A stretch of DNA of 64,000 bases from Kordia sp. TARA_039_SRF (GTDB lineage: Bacteria > Bacteroidota > Bacteroidia > Flavobacteriales > Flavobacteriaceae): positions 364,496-428,495 of the forward strand of contig SMNH02000003.1 of NCBI GenBank assembly GCA_006383075.2. The letters are read 5' to 3'. Positions 44,433-55,038 of this stretch are shown in pieces (within the stretch, counting starts at the first letter, position 1; every line of letters starts with the position of its first letter). A program made the position numbers and the translations under genes. Under the pieces are notes generated by a model. That model saw only the letters and a program-made list of their open reading frames with translations. It was not told the origin of the DNA and searched no databases.

Positions 44433-45602
44433 TTAATTTATACTTTTTTTATACGCCATCCACCATCTTTCAGGGATTATTTGGTTGCAAGCATTCAAAT
44501 AATCTTGGTGTGTGCAAGGTAATAACGTATGTCTTTTTAATTTATTATTCAAACTTGAAATAAATGGTATTTCTATCCACCACCTTTCGGTTTTGTTACT
44601 TTTATAAAAAACCATTTCCTCAACGTCATTTGGCACAATATATTTTAAATAATCGTCTTTTGAGGTAAATGGATAGTCTTTTACGCGATAATTGACACCT
44701 TCTATGAAATACCAAATCATTTGTGCTACTAACATTGCCGTGATTTCTTCGTCTTTAGAATTTCGATATTCAAATATACCAAACGAAGATACTTTGTCAC
44801 TGATTCCCGCATAGCGACTGATAGCACAGATTTCTTTTCCGTCCAAACCATTGGGCGACGTGTTTTGATTTCCGCTGACTTCCGAAGCTTTTACAGCAGA
44901 CAAGTCAATTCCGACAATATCGGCATCGCGAGTAATCGGTTCTACAATACTAATGTCGTTAGATACTTGCCCCAAACGATATGCATCAAAGAAGAGTTTC
45001 TGCATCAAATCAATTTCTTCTTGCGCGTTAAAATAGGTTTGGTAGCCAATATTACTGTAGTTGAATAGATTGTGTGGTGCTTCGGTAATAATTTTTCCCA
45101 TATAGGAATGATTGCTCACCGATTGTGTAATGGCGCCAAAGTCAAATTTGCTATCTACATTGACAATATTCACCATTTGCTCCAAATTGTCATACGAGCG
45201 ATACATAGCATACATCAAATCTTGACTTCCACCTAGAATGATAGGAATGATATTTTTTTTGAGCAGCGGCTCCATAATGCTTTTGAGTGCTGCATAGGTA
45301 TCATCAACTGTATCTCCCTTTTGAAGGTTTCCTAAATCGACCATGCGATGATTCCAGTTGCCTGGATAGAGACTGTAAAAGGCTTTTCGGATTTCGAGTA
45401 AATCGAGGTTTTCGCCCAAGTAATTGATATCACTGCGATTTTCCAATACAGCAATGATGGCAAATTTTGCCGTATCAATAGATTCAGGAATTCCATTTTT
45501 AGACGAGTGAATGTCTATTTGATTTCCTAAAGCTTGTTGAGATACTAGTTCATTATGAGCCATCAATAAATCATTGACAGGCGATAAAAATTCGAACTCC
45601 AT
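44433..45602 (-). CDS. arginase-fold protein with degenerate metal site
   Basis: A 389-residue arginase/formimidoylglutamase-family protein. The segments that normally hold the two Mn ions are altered: GGDH is GGSQD (His lost), DAHxD reads VDSKFDF (His replaced by Lys), and DxD reads GIDLSAV (second Asp is Ser). It is a known neighbour of gldK in Flavobacteriia, often called formimidoylglutamase. Catalysis by the normal mechanism is unlikely, so it may be a pseudo-enzyme or a regulator. Start shared with topA end (45602). Confidence 0.82.
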   Translation of the reverse strand: MEFEFLSPVNDLLMAHNELVSQQALGNQIDIHSSKNGIPESIDTAKFAIIAVLENRSDINYLGENLDLLEIRKAFYSLYPGNWNHRMVDLGNLQKGDTVDDTYAALKSIMEPLLKKNIIPIILGGSQDLMYAMYRSYDNLEQMVNIVNVDSKFDFGAITQSVSNHSYMGKIITEAPHNLFNYSNIGYQTYFNAQEEIDLMQKLFFDAYRLGQVSNDISIVEPITRDADIVGIDLSAVKASEVSGNQNTSPNGLDGKEICAISRYAGISDKVSSFGIFEYRNSKDEEITAMLVAQMIWYFIEGVNYRVKDYPFTSKDDYLKYIVPNDVEEMVFYKSNKTERWWIEIPFISSLNNKLKRHTLLPCTHQDYLNACNQIIPERWWMAYKKSIN

Positions 45603-48097
45603 TACTTTTTAGCTTTTGCTTTTGATTTCGCTTTTGCTTTAGTTTTTTTCTTTGGAGCTTTCTCCGCTATGATTTTTTGAACCTCTTCTAAGGTCAATTC
45701 GGTAGCATCAACTGTTTTTGGAAGCTCAATTTTTGTTTTTCCTTGAATGATATTGCTTCTTCCCCAACGCGCTTTTTCTACACGAATACCTTCTGCTTCC
45801 CAATTATGGATAATTTTTTCGCGTTCTTTTTTCTTTTTATCTTCAATCAATTCTTCAATATCTGCTTTGGAAAGATTGTCAAAATCGTATTTTTTGTTCA
45901 CGTTGATAAAGATGCCATTCCACTTTAAGAAAGGTCCAAAACGCCCAACACCTTTTGTTACATCATGTCCTTCGTATTGTGCGATTGGCGCATCAGCTTT
46001 TTCGCGTGCATCAATCAATTCTTTAGCTCTGTCCATTTCTACGCTTAGTGGATCTTCTCCTTTGTCTAACGAAATGAATTTTTTTCCAAATTTCACATAC
46101 GGACCGTAACGACCATTGTTGACCTCAACAGGTTGTCCTTTATATTCTCCCAACGATTTTGGCAGTTTAAACAAATCCATCGCTTCTTCATACGTAATGG
46201 TATTCAGTTGCTGATCTGGACTTAGACTGGCAAATTTTGGCTTTTCTTCATCATCTACCGTTCCAATTTGTACCATAGGTCCAAATCTTCCCAAACGCAC
46301 ACTTACTTGTTTTCCAGTTTCAGGATCGGTTCCTAAGATACGTTCTCCTGATTCGCGCTCGGCGTTTTCTTTAACGTCTTCTACTTTTGGATGGAAATCT
46401 TTGTAGAAATCCTTCATCATGTCTTTCCATTCTTCATTTCCAGAAGCAATATCGTCAAAGTCTTGTTCTACTTTTGCTGTAAAGTTGTAATCGAGAATGG
46501 AAGAGAAATTTTTCACCAAGAAATCATTTACAATCATTCCGATGTCTGTTGGCACCAACTTTCCTTTGTCTGAACCTACTTTTTCAGTGAGTTCTTTTTC
46601 AATGATTTTATCATTTTTCAGCGTCAGTTGCTCGTATTGTCGTTCTACACCTTCTACCGTTCCTTTTTCTATATAACCTCTGTTTTGAATGGTTGAAATA
46701 GTTGGCGCGTATGTAGATGGTCGTCCAATGCCTAGTTCTTCCAATTGCTTTACCAAAGAAGCTTCTGTGAAACGATATGGTGGTTTTGTGTAGCGTTGTG
46801 TTGCGGTGATGTAATCGTTTGTTACGTTTTCACCTTCAAATAATGCTGGCAACATACCGTCTTGTTCTTCTTCGTCATCATCTTTTCCTTCTAGGTATAC
46901 TTTTAAGAAACCTTCAAATTTTAATACTTCTCCGTTGGCAGTAAATCGCTCGCCATGTGTATTGGCTTCTATTTTTACATTGGTACGTTCTAGTTTAGCA
47001 TCGCTCATTTGAGAAGCTAATGTACGTTTCCAAATTAGCTCATACAGTCGCACTTGGTCATATTCAGCATCTACCGAATGGTTTTCCATGTTTGTCGGAC
47101 GAATAGCTTCGTGCGCTTCTTGTGCACCTTTAGCTTTGCTTTTATAGTTTCTTGGCTGACTGTATTCTTCACCATACGAACGGATGATTTCTTCCTGTGC
47201 TGCATTTTTAGCATCGTTGGAAAGATTTACACTGTCCGTTCTCATATAGGTAATGTAACCCGCTTCGTATAAACGTTGTGCTAAGGTCATGGTTTTACTT
47301 ACTGAGAAATATAATTTACGAGAGGCTTCTTGTTGTAGTGTTGATGTAGTGAATGGCGCTGCTGGCGATTTTTTTGCAGGCTTGGTTTCTAAGTTCGCAA
47401 TCTTAAAATTCGCACCAACATTTTTTGCTAAGAATTTTTTAGCCGCTTCGTGCGTTGGAAATGTTTTGTTGAGTTTTGCCTTGAATTTTTTTCCTTTTGA
47501 ATTCAGGAATTCTGCTGAAATTTTATACGATGCTACGGGTTTAAAATCTTGAATGCTACGTTCGCGCTCTACAATTAAACGAACTGAAACCGATTGCACA
47601 CGTCCGGCAGACAACCCGCCTTTTACTTTTCTCCATAATACTGGTGAGAGTTCGTAACCTACCAATCTGTCTAAGATTCTTCGTGCTTGTTGCGCGTTGA
47701 CTAAGTTGTAATCAATATCTCTTGGATTGTCGATTGCTTTTAGAATTGCCGATTTGGTAATTTCGTGAAATACAATTCGTTTTGTGCGCTCTGGATCGAG
47801 TTTTAGCGTTTCTGCCAAGTGCCAAGCAATTGCTTCTCCTTCACGGTCTTCATCACTTGCTAGCCAAACAGTTTCTGCCTTTTTTGCTAAATCTTTTAGT
47901 TTTTTTACAACAGCTTTTTTATCGCTCGATACAATATATTCAGGTTCAAAATCGCCCTCAACATTCACGCCTAATTCTTTCGAAGGTAAGTCTGCAATAT
48001 GCCCAAAACTCGATTCAACTTTGTAGTCTTTTCCTAAAAATTTTTCAATCGTTTTTGCTTTTGCGGGTGACTCAACAATTACCAGATTCTTTGCCAT
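45602..48097 (-). CDS. topA: DNA topoisomerase I
   Basis: An 831-residue type IA topoisomerase. The Toprim domain is at the N-terminus (LVIVESPAKAKTIEKFLG; SDEDREGEAIAWHL); the catalytic Tyr lies in YITYMRTDSVNLS (about residue 290). C-terminal repeats GRFGPMVQIG, GRYGPYVKFG and GRFGPFLKWNG replace zinc fingers, with a Lys-rich tail. Relaxes negative supercoils. It overlaps the arginase-fold gene by one base. Confidence 0.95.
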   Translation of the reverse strand: MAKNLVIVESPAKAKTIEKFLGKDYKVESSFGHIADLPSKELGVNVEGDFEPEYIVSSDKKAVVKKLKDLAKKAETVWLASDEDREGEAIAWHLAETLKLDPERTKRIVFHEITKSAILKAIDNPRDIDYNLVNAQQARRILDRLVGYELSPVLWRKVKGGLSAGRVQSVSVRLIVERERSIQDFKPVASYKISAEFLNSKGKKFKAKLNKTFPTHEAAKKFLAKNVGANFKIANLETKPAKKSPAAPFTTSTLQQEASRKLYFSVSKTMTLAQRLYEAGYITYMRTDSVNLSNDAKNAAQEEIIRSYGEEYSQPRNYKSKAKGAQEAHEAIRPTNMENHSVDAEYDQVRLYELIWKRTLASQMSDAKLERTNVKIEANTHGERFTANGEVLKFEGFLKVYLEGKDDDEEEQDGMLPALFEGENVTNDYITATQRYTKPPYRFTEASLVKQLEELGIGRPSTYAPTISTIQNRGYIEKGTVEGVERQYEQLTLKNDKIIEKELTEKVGSDKGKLVPTDIGMIVNDFLVKNFSSILDYNFTAKVEQDFDDIASGNEEWKDMMKDFYKDFHPKVEDVKENAERESGERILGTDPETGKQVSVRLGRFGPMVQIGTVDDEEKPKFASLSPDQQLNTITYEEAMDLFKLPKSLGEYKGQPVEVNNGRYGPYVKFGKKFISLDKGEDPLSVEMDRAKELIDAREKADAPIAQYEGHDVTKGVGRFGPFLKWNGIFINVNKKYDFDNLSKADIEELIEDKKKKEREKIIHNWEAEGIRVEKARWGRSNIIQGKTKIELPKTVDATELTLEEVQKIIAEKAPKKKTKAKAKSKAKAKK

Positions 48098-48201
48098 ATA
48101 TTATTTTTTCAGAGTACAAAAGTAGTTAGATTTTTAAAAACGGACACATTTTTTTGAGATTCCACCGTTTTCCCACCTATACAGTTTTACTTTTTGCACG
48201 C

Positions 48202-49338
48202 CTAAAAATTGTATCTGACACCGACGGTAAACGCGCCAAATTGCTTTGCTCCGCGATAGTTTATGTAGGGCGAAAATTCATATTTGAATACCAAGCCAAC
48301 TTTTTTGTAATGCAGCACTGAAAAAAGTCCGTAATTGATTTTACGCTCAAAGAAGTTGATGTCGTTATTGTTGAAAAATTCATTGTTTGGCGAATACAAT
48401 TCGTATCCCACATAACCACCAGCTTCGACGGCAAAGTCTCCAAAACCTCTTTTGATTCCTGAATGAATGTTAAGACTCAACTCTCCTCTATTAAAACTGA
48501 TTGAGTCTTGTTTGAAGCGCAGGTTTCTAAATTGCAACGAGCCACCGTAGGTATAAAAGTAGTTTTTGTCTAGCTTTTTTTCATCTGTATAAGACAATTC
48601 AAACACGTACGAACCTATAAATTTGTAATCGTTCGGTTTTACAAAACCATTGAACCCAACCATCAAATCCAATTGCTCATAAATTTTAAGTGATTTTTTA
48701 GTGGTTTGTTTGTTACGTTTCTTTTTGAGTGTTTCTGGCGCAATTAATTGCCAATCATATAATGTAACATCTTTAGCATTTGCGTAAATTTCGTCTTCTT
48801 CACTAAAGAAAGTTGCGGTTGACTCTGTACCTGATTTCGATATTTCTGAAGATAAATTCGTCGTTGTTGCTTCTTTTGCTGTATTATTTTTTTCAGCAAA
48901 TCGCGAATGATGCGCAGCCGTAGTTGGAGCTAATTCATTTTTTTCACCATGAAAATTGTTAGTAGTTACGTATCGATTTGTGGCTATCCCTGAAATTGTA
49001 TCAGTTGAATGTTGCTTATCTCGACTGGCATCATCTACGATTGTTGAGTTTGAATTTGAATCTTTTAGTGTTTCTGTGTTATGATTTGTACGATTTGATT
49101 TTGTTTGTTTGTTGTTGTTTGAAACAGAAGTTTCTGTTGCGTCCGTTATCGAGTTTACACCGATAAAAATTCCTAAAGAACAAATGAGCAATAGCAACAC
49201 TATATATAGGAATGCTTTTTTACGTTTTCGCTGCTGTATTTGTTGCTGCACCATATTCCAGCCATCTTTGGAAGGTGTCGCCGTACGGTCCGAAAGTGCT
49301 TTTTTAGCAAGTTCGTCTATGTAATCAAAATCTTCCAT
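48202..49338 (-). CDS. membrane protein encoded after ECF sigma factor
   Basis: A 378-residue protein with one membrane segment near residue 40-60 (KAFLYIVLLLLICSLGIFIG), an N-terminal cytoplasmic region and a Ser/Thr/Asn-rich stretch. The C-terminal part is beta-barrel-like (YFYTYGGSLQFRNLRF, AFTVGVRYNF) ending in an outer-membrane-like Phe. It overlaps the sigma gene by 14 bases. Probably an anti-sigma/outer-membrane fusion or a regulated partner. Function inferred. Confidence 0.65.
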   Translation of the reverse strand: MEDFDYIDELAKKALSDRTATPSKDGWNMVQQQIQQRKRKKAFLYIVLLLLICSLGIFIGVNSITDATETSVSNNNKQTKSNRTNHNTETLKDSNSNSTIVDDASRDKQHSTDTISGIATNRYVTTNNFHGEKNELAPTTAAHHSRFAEKNNTAKEATTTNLSSEISKSGTESTATFFSEEDEIYANAKDVTLYDWQLIAPETLKKKRNKQTTKKSLKIYEQLDLMVGFNGFVKPNDYKFIGSYVFELSYTDEKKLDKNYFYTYGGSLQFRNLRFKQDSISFNRGELSLNIHSGIKRGFGDFAVEAGGYVGYELYSPNNEFFNNNDINFFERKINYGLFSVLHYKKVGLVFKYEFSPYINYRGAKQFGAFTVGVRYNF

Positions 49339-49921
49339 GTGCTTTTTTTAGGGTTTGCAATTGTTCTTTTAATAATTTTCGCGCTCTGAATAAACGTGTT
49401 TTCGAAGTCGCTTCTGGAATTTTTAATAACTCTGAAATTTCTTTATGCGAATAGCCTTCTACCGCATATAAATTGAACACCAACTTAAATTCCAACGGAA
49501 GTTGCATGACCAATCGTTGAATTTCCGAAACTTCTTCTACAGGTTTTTGATACGTTTTTTGTCGCTCTAAAATGATGTCGCTCTGCGAAGCAATGAGAAA
49601 CTTTTTCTTTCGCAGAAACGACAGACTTTCCCGAATCATGATTTTGCGAATCCAACCTTCAAAACTTCCTTCATTTTTGTATTTTTTGATATTGAAAAAC
49701 ACTTTTACAAAACCGTTGTTCATGGCTTCCTCCGCCATTGTTTTATCGGAAATAAAGTTTTGACACGCCGCTAACATTTTGGGCGCAAAAGCATCGTACA
49801 CTGCTTTTTGAGCCAACTCATCACCTTTTATCAAAGCTTTAATGTTATATGTTGTAGCGCTTGTGTGTTTCAAAAATGGTTGCCCAATTTGGTTGTTTTG
49901 TATTTGGATTGTTTTTAACAA
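49325..49921 (-). CDS. ECF-type RNA polymerase sigma factor
   Basis: A 198-residue sigma-70-family factor, group 4. Region 2: NNGFVKVFFNIKKYKNEGSFEGWIRKIMIRES. Region 4: LVMQLPLEFKLVFNLYAVEGYSHKEISELLKIPEATSKTRLFRARK (segments shown separately; positions about 125-180). The open frame begins with a TTG at 49921; an internal start near residue 27 is also possible. The likely anti-sigma partner overlaps downstream. Confidence 0.85.
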   Translation of the reverse strand: MLKTIQIQNNQIGQPFLKHTSATTYNIKALIKGDELAQKAVYDAFAPKMLAACQNFISDKTMAEEAMNNGFVKVFFNIKKYKNEGSFEGWIRKIMIRESLSFLRKKKFLIASQSDIILERQKTYQKPVEEVSEIQRLVMQLPLEFKLVFNLYAVEGYSHKEISELLKIPEATSKTRLFRARKLLKEQLQTLKKAHGRF

Positions 49922-50976
49922 GTTGTCGAAATAATTGTGATTGGAATGATGAAAAACTCATTAGCAACTCCGTAATTCACTCGCACATAAATCGTTTGCT
50001 CTTGCATGATGTTTTGATACGATGTTTGCGAAAGCGGATTCGTTTCTACATCTGCATCTAATTGCGTTTCGTAGAACGCAATACTATCGTCATCGGTTAA
50101 TTCGGCTAAATCTTCAATTTGCAAAATACAAGGTATGTAATTTTCAAATACAAATTCTGATATTCCCGAACCGTCAATCCCTTCACATTCTTCAAAAATG
50201 AGTTCTGTACAGTAGTTTTCTTCTTCGCATTCTTTAGTGAGTGTAAAGCTGACATCGCCGTTTGTAAATTTCATCATATTATCTGATAGAATTTGCGTTT
50301 TCCAATCAAAATTCCAATCGTCTGCGGTCATTCCTTCTTCTTCAAAGGTAATGTTTGTGTGTAATTCATCTTCAATAAAGTAGACAATCCACGTTCCTTC
50401 TTGCAATTCGCCATTGTTGTAAAACTCAAAAGTTCCATCGTCTGCAACATCAAATACCGCGTTTTCATAGGCATCTTCCGTTTCATCATCATGACTTATA
50501 ATCCAAACACATTCTTGTAATAACAATTCGCAGTTGCCAATTTGTTCTTCTTGATCTGCTTCTATACAATCGTCAATCGCTTGTTTAAGTTCGTCTTTGT
50601 TTTGAATGAGGAATTCTTCTCCATTGTCTAAAATGCTTTGTATAGGAAAGTTGATTCCGATACTGTTTCCATCTGAAATATTCTCTAGAATAAAGCTAAA
50701 GTTTTCATCACTAGAAACTGTATATTGATTTACCACCATTAAATCGGCATCAAACTCCAACATGGTAAACGCGTAGAGAAATTTGATACAGGTAATTTCG
50801 TCCTCATCTTCGGTTTCGGCTACGCGTTCAATCAAACTAAATAATTCGGATTCTTTCTGAATAATGTTTTCGAGAGAAACTCTTCCTATTTCTTCGTTGT
50901 CGTCTAAATCGGAACAGGAAAAAATTAGCACTCCTACAAAAGACAGAAAAATTATTTTTAAAAGTTGCTTTTTCAT
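49915..50976 (-). CDS. lipoprotein, unknown function
   Basis: A 353-residue protein with lipobox IFSCSD (Cys near residue 20). Mature part acidic, with Cys-rich tracts (CELLLQECVWII; ECEEENYCTELIF). No family known. Adjacent to the sigma factor, with a seven-base overlap, so it may be expressed together with it. Confidence 0.7.
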   Translation of the reverse strand: MKKQLLKIIFLSFVGVLIFSCSDLDDNEEIGRVSLENIIQKESELFSLIERVAETEDEDEITCIKFLYAFTMLEFDADLMVVNQYTVSSDENFSFILENISDGNSIGINFPIQSILDNGEEFLIQNKDELKQAIDDCIEADQEEQIGNCELLLQECVWIISHDDETEDAYENAVFDVADDGTFEFYNNGELQEGTWIVYFIEDELHTNITFEEEGMTADDWNFDWKTQILSDNMMKFTNGDVSFTLTKECEEENYCTELIFEECEGIDGSGISEFVFENYIPCILQIEDLAELTDDDSIAFYETQLDADVETNPLSQTSYQNIMQEQTIYVRVNYGVANEFFIIPITIISTTC

Positions 50977-51113
50977 ATATGGTTTTGTTAATGATTTTGC
51001 TTTCTATAAGTATAGACGCCACCATTTTAAAAAAGGTTCCCGAAAAAAACGAAAAAACCCATTTTCCGAAAAAAATAGGCTTCTTCTAAAATGAAAAGTT
51101 GTTGTAGTAATAA

Positions 51114-52358
51114 TTATTGAATTGTAAATTCACTTATCAATTCAATGCCCGTATTTGTGTAATTGTATTGTGAAAGCGTGTTATCGCCAATTAGCAAGAG
51201 TTTGTCCTGCATCGGAATGACATCGTACGCGTCGTTCGTGGTAAAATTTTGTAATAGTTGTAAGTCTGAAATTGCTGTTTTGTCGTATACTTTTAATCCA
51301 GAAGCGCCATCGCAGATAAAAAGTTTTTCGTTTTTGATTCCCAAACCGTACGGTTCATCCATAATATAGGTTGCTTCCAGTTGCGGATTGTAAATGTCTG
51401 AAATGTTAATGATTTCCAAGCGACTGTCCAGCATTTGCATTTCGCCATCCATACAACTTGCGCCAGCGCGAAGCGTTACGTAGGCATAATCGCCATCAAC
51501 TACGACAGGATCGCAGAATTTCATGTGATCGTAATTGGATATAAATGTTGGCGAACTCGGCTGTGAAATGTCGTAAATATACATACCCGTTCGCGTTCCG
51601 ATAAATAACTTGTTGTCTTGATAGAAAATAGTTTCCGATTCCCACGTCACGAATTCTTCATTAACTTTTACGGGCGTTTCTAAATTTTGAATATCAAATA
51701 CATTAATTTTATTCGTATCCACCGCATATAAATATTGGTCTACAATCTTAAAACGTGCCAGAGAGCCACCCGAACCTGTATTTCCGCCGCCGTCATTTAC
51801 TGCTTCTGCGCCTGTAGTGTAATAGATATCTTCTTCAATTTCTCTTCGTTCAACGGCAATATCCCAACCAATAATAATATCTTCTTGGTAATTGTAATCG
51901 CCCCAATTATAATACCCGATATTTTCAGGATATTCGACTGTTTGGTAATTTTCCAATACGTTTTCTACATGTCCCACAAACTCAATACTATTAACTTGAC
52001 TGATGTCAAAAACCACCAAATCTCTTCCGCTATCGGCATATAAATAATTGTCTTTGATGGAAACGTCTCTGTTAAGCGGAATTTTCAAAAAGTTGACAAT
52101 GGTTGGCTGCAACGGATTTCTATTGTCAATGACATGCACGCCTTTGTCTACATCGTTGATAAAAATATATTGATTGTACGCGTAAATTTTTCCCGATTGC
52201 ACAATGCTTTTGGGTGATTGTACTTCGATAGAGGAGCGCAATTCTGCGGAAGTTACCGTAATTGGTGTTGCTACATTAACATATTCGTAATCTTTATCAT
52301 CAGAACAAGACAAAAAGAAACATCCTACGATGCACAAAAAGAAATAATTGAACTTCAT
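51114..52358 (-). CDS. LVIVD-repeat lipoprotein
   Basis: A 414-residue lipoprotein with lipobox LSCSD (Cys near residue 18). It is composed of repeated beta units (VHVIDNRNPLQP, LVVFDISQVNS, INVFDIQNLE, MYIYDISQPSSP, LEIINISDIYNP, LKVYDKTAI) as in LVIVD beta-propeller proteins of Bacteroidota. Surface or periplasmic. Confidence 0.85.
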   Translation of the reverse strand: MKFNYFFLCIVGCFFLSCSDDKDYEYVNVATPITVTSAELRSSIEVQSPKSIVQSGKIYAYNQYIFINDVDKGVHVIDNRNPLQPTIVNFLKIPLNRDVSIKDNYLYADSGRDLVVFDISQVNSIEFVGHVENVLENYQTVEYPENIGYYNWGDYNYQEDIIIGWDIAVERREIEEDIYYTTGAEAVNDGGGNTGSGGSLARFKIVDQYLYAVDTNKINVFDIQNLETPVKVNEEFVTWESETIFYQDNKLFIGTRTGMYIYDISQPSSPTFISNYDHMKFCDPVVVDGDYAYVTLRAGASCMDGEMQMLDSRLEIINISDIYNPQLEATYIMDEPYGLGIKNEKLFICDGASGLKVYDKTAISDLQLLQNFTTNDAYDVIPMQDKLLLIGDNTLSQYNYTNTGIELISEFTIQ

Positions 52359-52579
52359 AAAGTGGTTGTTAGTTGGTTGATTTACACAGTAGATACCAAT
52401 ACTTTTAAAAGGTTGCGTTGAAAAAGAAAGTATTTAACATGTCATTATGTCACTATCCTAGAAATAATTCTATCTTTGTACCTTATTTAAATCGAATTAC
52501 TTCGAGGAAAACCCACGAAGCATGGATTATTATAAGTCTCGATTATCGAGTAAAAATTCAAGTTACAGAATATAGTACG

Positions 52580-54025
52580 ATGGAGAAGATTATTGACGAA
52601 AGCAAACAAGGAGAAAGTATTGTTTTAGCACAAAATCCGAAGAATACACGAAAATTATATATTGAAAGTTACGGCTGTCAGATGAACTTTTCTGATAGTG
52701 AAATTGTAGCGTCTATTTTGGCGAAAGAAGGATTTAACACCACCAATCGTTTGGAAGAAGCAGATTTGGTGTTGGTAAATACCTGTTCTATTCGCGATAA
52801 AGCGGAACAAACGGTTCGAAAACGTTTGGAAAAATACAATGCGGTAAAAAAACACAATCCAACAATGAAAGTTGGTGTATTGGGCTGCATGGCTGAACGT
52901 TTGAAAAGTAAATTTTTGGAAGAAGAAAAAATTGTAGATATGGTTGTAGGACCAGATGCATACAAAGATTTACCTAATTTATTACAAGAAATTGACGAAG
53001 GACGCAACGCCGTAAATGTTATTCTTTCCAAGGAAGAAACCTACGGAGATATTTCACCTGTACGATTAAACTCAAACGGAATCAATGCACTGGTTTCTAT
53101 TACGAGAGGTTGCGATAATATGTGTACGTTTTGCGTAGTTCCTTTTACGCGTGGACGCGAACGTAGTCGTGATCCGCAATCTATTTTAGAAGAAATTCAG
53201 GAATTGGTCGATAAAAATTACAAGGAAGTCACGCTGCTTGGACAAAATGTAGACAGTTATTTATGGTACGGCGGCGGCTTGAAAAAAGATTTTAGCAAAG
53301 CTTCTGAAATGCAAAAAGCAACGGCAGTCGATTTTGCCAAATTGCTCGATATGGTTGCAACGAAATTTCCAAAATTACGTTTGCGCTTCTCTACGTCCAA
53401 TCCGCAAGACATGCACGAAAATGTACTGCGCGTGATGGCAAATCATAAAAATATCTGCAATTACATTCACTTGCCTGTGCAAAGCGGAAGCAATCGCATT
53501 TTAAAAGAAATGAACCGTTTGCATACGCGCGAAGAATATTTCCGACTCATCGATAAAATTCGTGAAATCATTCCTGAATGCGGAATTTCACAAGATATGA
53601 TTGCTGGTTTTCCAACAGAAACCGAAGAAGACCATCAAGATACTTTATCGTTAATGCGCTATGTAAAATACGATTTTGGATATATGTTTGCCTATTCAGA
53701 ACGACCAGGAACGATGGCAGCACGCAAAATGAAAGACGATGTGCCAGAGCCTGTAAAAAAACGACGATTGGCAGAAATTATCGCCTTACAACAAGAGCAC
53801 AGTGCATACAGAACCAAAGCGCAAGTAGGAAAAATAAAAGAAGTACTTATTGAAGGAACTTCTAAAAAATCAGACGCGCATTGGAAAGGAAGAACTTCTG
53901 AAAATACGGTAGCTGTATTTCCAAAAGAAAATTACAAACCTGGCGATTTCGTCAATGTAAAAATCATTGACTGTACTTCTGCAACCTTGATTGGAGAAGC
54001 TGTTGGACTTTCAGATAATAATTAA
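52580..54025 (+). CDS. miaB: tRNA-2-methylthio-N6-dimethylallyladenosine synthase MiaB
   Basis: A 481-residue radical SAM enzyme from the ATG at 52580 ([10 protein letters not shown]); upstream codons to 52418 are leader. The N-terminal MTTase domain has [14 protein letters not shown]; the radical SAM motif is [10 protein letters not shown] (CxxxCxxC); the TRAM domain is C-terminal. Methylthiolates A37 of tRNA. Typical length. Confidence 0.95.
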   Translation: MEKIIDESKQGESIVLAQNPKNTRKLYIESYGCQMNFSDSEIVASILAKEGFNTTNRLEEADLVLVNTCSIRDKAEQTVRKRLEKYNAVKKHNPTMKVGVLGCMAERLKSKFLEEEKIVDMVVGPDAYKDLPNLLQEIDEGRNAVNVILSKEETYGDISPVRLNSNGINALVSITRGCDNMCTFCVVPFTRGRERSRDPQSILEEIQELVDKNYKEVTLLGQNVDSYLWYGGGLKKDFSKASEMQKATAVDFAKLLDMVATKFPKLRLRFSTSNPQDMHENVLRVMANHKNICNYIHLPVQSGSNRILKEMNRLHTREEYFRLIDKIREIIPECGISQDMIAGFPTETEEDHQDTLSLMRYVKYDFGYMFAYSERPGTMAARKMKDDVPEPVKKRRLAEIIALQQEHSAYRTKAQVGKIKEVLIEGTSKKSDAHWKGRTSENTVAVFPKENYKPGDFVNVKIIDCTSATLIGEAVGLSDNN

Positions 54026-54060
54026 TTATAACTTAATACAGTATCAATAAAACCATATTT

Positions 54061-55029
54061 ATGAAAAAAATCTTATCAATCACTACAATAGTACTCGCTT
54101 TTTGCTGTTTTTCTTGCGATAATGAATTGCTAGATCCATCAATTGTTATTGAAGAACCTGCAAGCAATAGCGGAAATAATGGAGGTAATAACGGCGGTGG
54201 CAACGGAAATGGAAACGGCGGCGGAAATAATGGCGGAAACAACGGCACGGTACTTTCTACCTACTCGCTTGATACGACTTCAAATGTGCCCTTTTTTGGT
54301 GAAATTATTGTAAACTCTGATTTTATCATTAACAATGGAATTGTAGTCTCTGCCAATATTGAAACAACTGCATTAGGATTTACTGACGCTGGAACAAGTA
54401 CCATTACTAGAGATTCTAATGGTCGAATCATTCAAGTAGAAGCTATGAGTGGTGGCAATGTAACAAATAGAACAACGGTTACCTATACTGGCAATAATAT
54501 CACGCAAATAGCTTTTGAAGATTTTGATGATAGCTCTGAAAATTACACATACACATTCGCGTACGACGGAAATACTGTGACACGAACCAATGCAGCCGCG
54601 GGCGAATCTGCGGTATTTACGTTTGATTCTAGTAGCCGATTGATTTCATTTGAATCTTTCTCTGGAACCACTAGCACACAGCTTGAAGTATTAACGTATG
54701 CAAGTGGAAATTGTATCAGCTCGGATATTTCTGGAGGTACAAATGTCACCAATACATTTTTATTTGATTCGTTTACAAACCCTTTAAAAACAGTCTTTAA
54801 TGACCAAATTTTATTTACAATTTTTGATCAAGACAATGATGCTGAAATCGGTTCGTATTTAGCAACTTTCTATTCCACAAACAATTGGACTAGTTTACAA
54901 TCTACTGATGGAACTGTGGATTTTAACGTAACATACAACGCGAATAATGATATTACAAGTAGAGACAGTATGGTTGACCTTGGTGATGGCGTAGATGTTT
55001 CACAATCAGAAGCATTCCAATATCAATAA
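54061..55029 (+). CDS. lipoprotein, first of tandem pair
   Basis: A 322-residue lipoprotein with lipobox CFSCDNE (Cys near 19), a Gly/Asn-rich low-complexity linker (about 35-60), then a beta-rich domain (TTVTYTGNNITQIAFED, YTYTFAYDGNTVTRT). Related to the next gene by the shared YDGN/AFEDFDDSSENY pattern. Function unknown. Confidence 0.72.
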   Translation: MKKILSITTIVLAFCCFSCDNELLDPSIVIEEPASNSGNNGGNNGGGNGNGNGGGNNGGNNGTVLSTYSLDTTSNVPFFGEIIVNSDFIINNGIVVSANIETTALGFTDAGTSTITRDSNGRIIQVEAMSGGNVTNRTTVTYTGNNITQIAFEDFDDSSENYTYTFAYDGNTVTRTNAAAGESAVFTFDSSSRLISFESFSGTTSTQLEVLTYASGNCISSDISGGTNVTNTFLFDSFTNPLKTVFNDQILFTIFDQDNDAEIGSYLATFYSTNNWTSLQSTDGTVDFNVTYNANNDITSRDSMVDLGDGVDVSQSEAFQYQ

Positions 55030-55038
55030 TATTTTTAC

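Noticed and set aside
52418-52579. N-terminal extension of MiaB
   Set aside because: The extra residues have no MiaB similarity; the ATG at 52580 gives the normal protein length.
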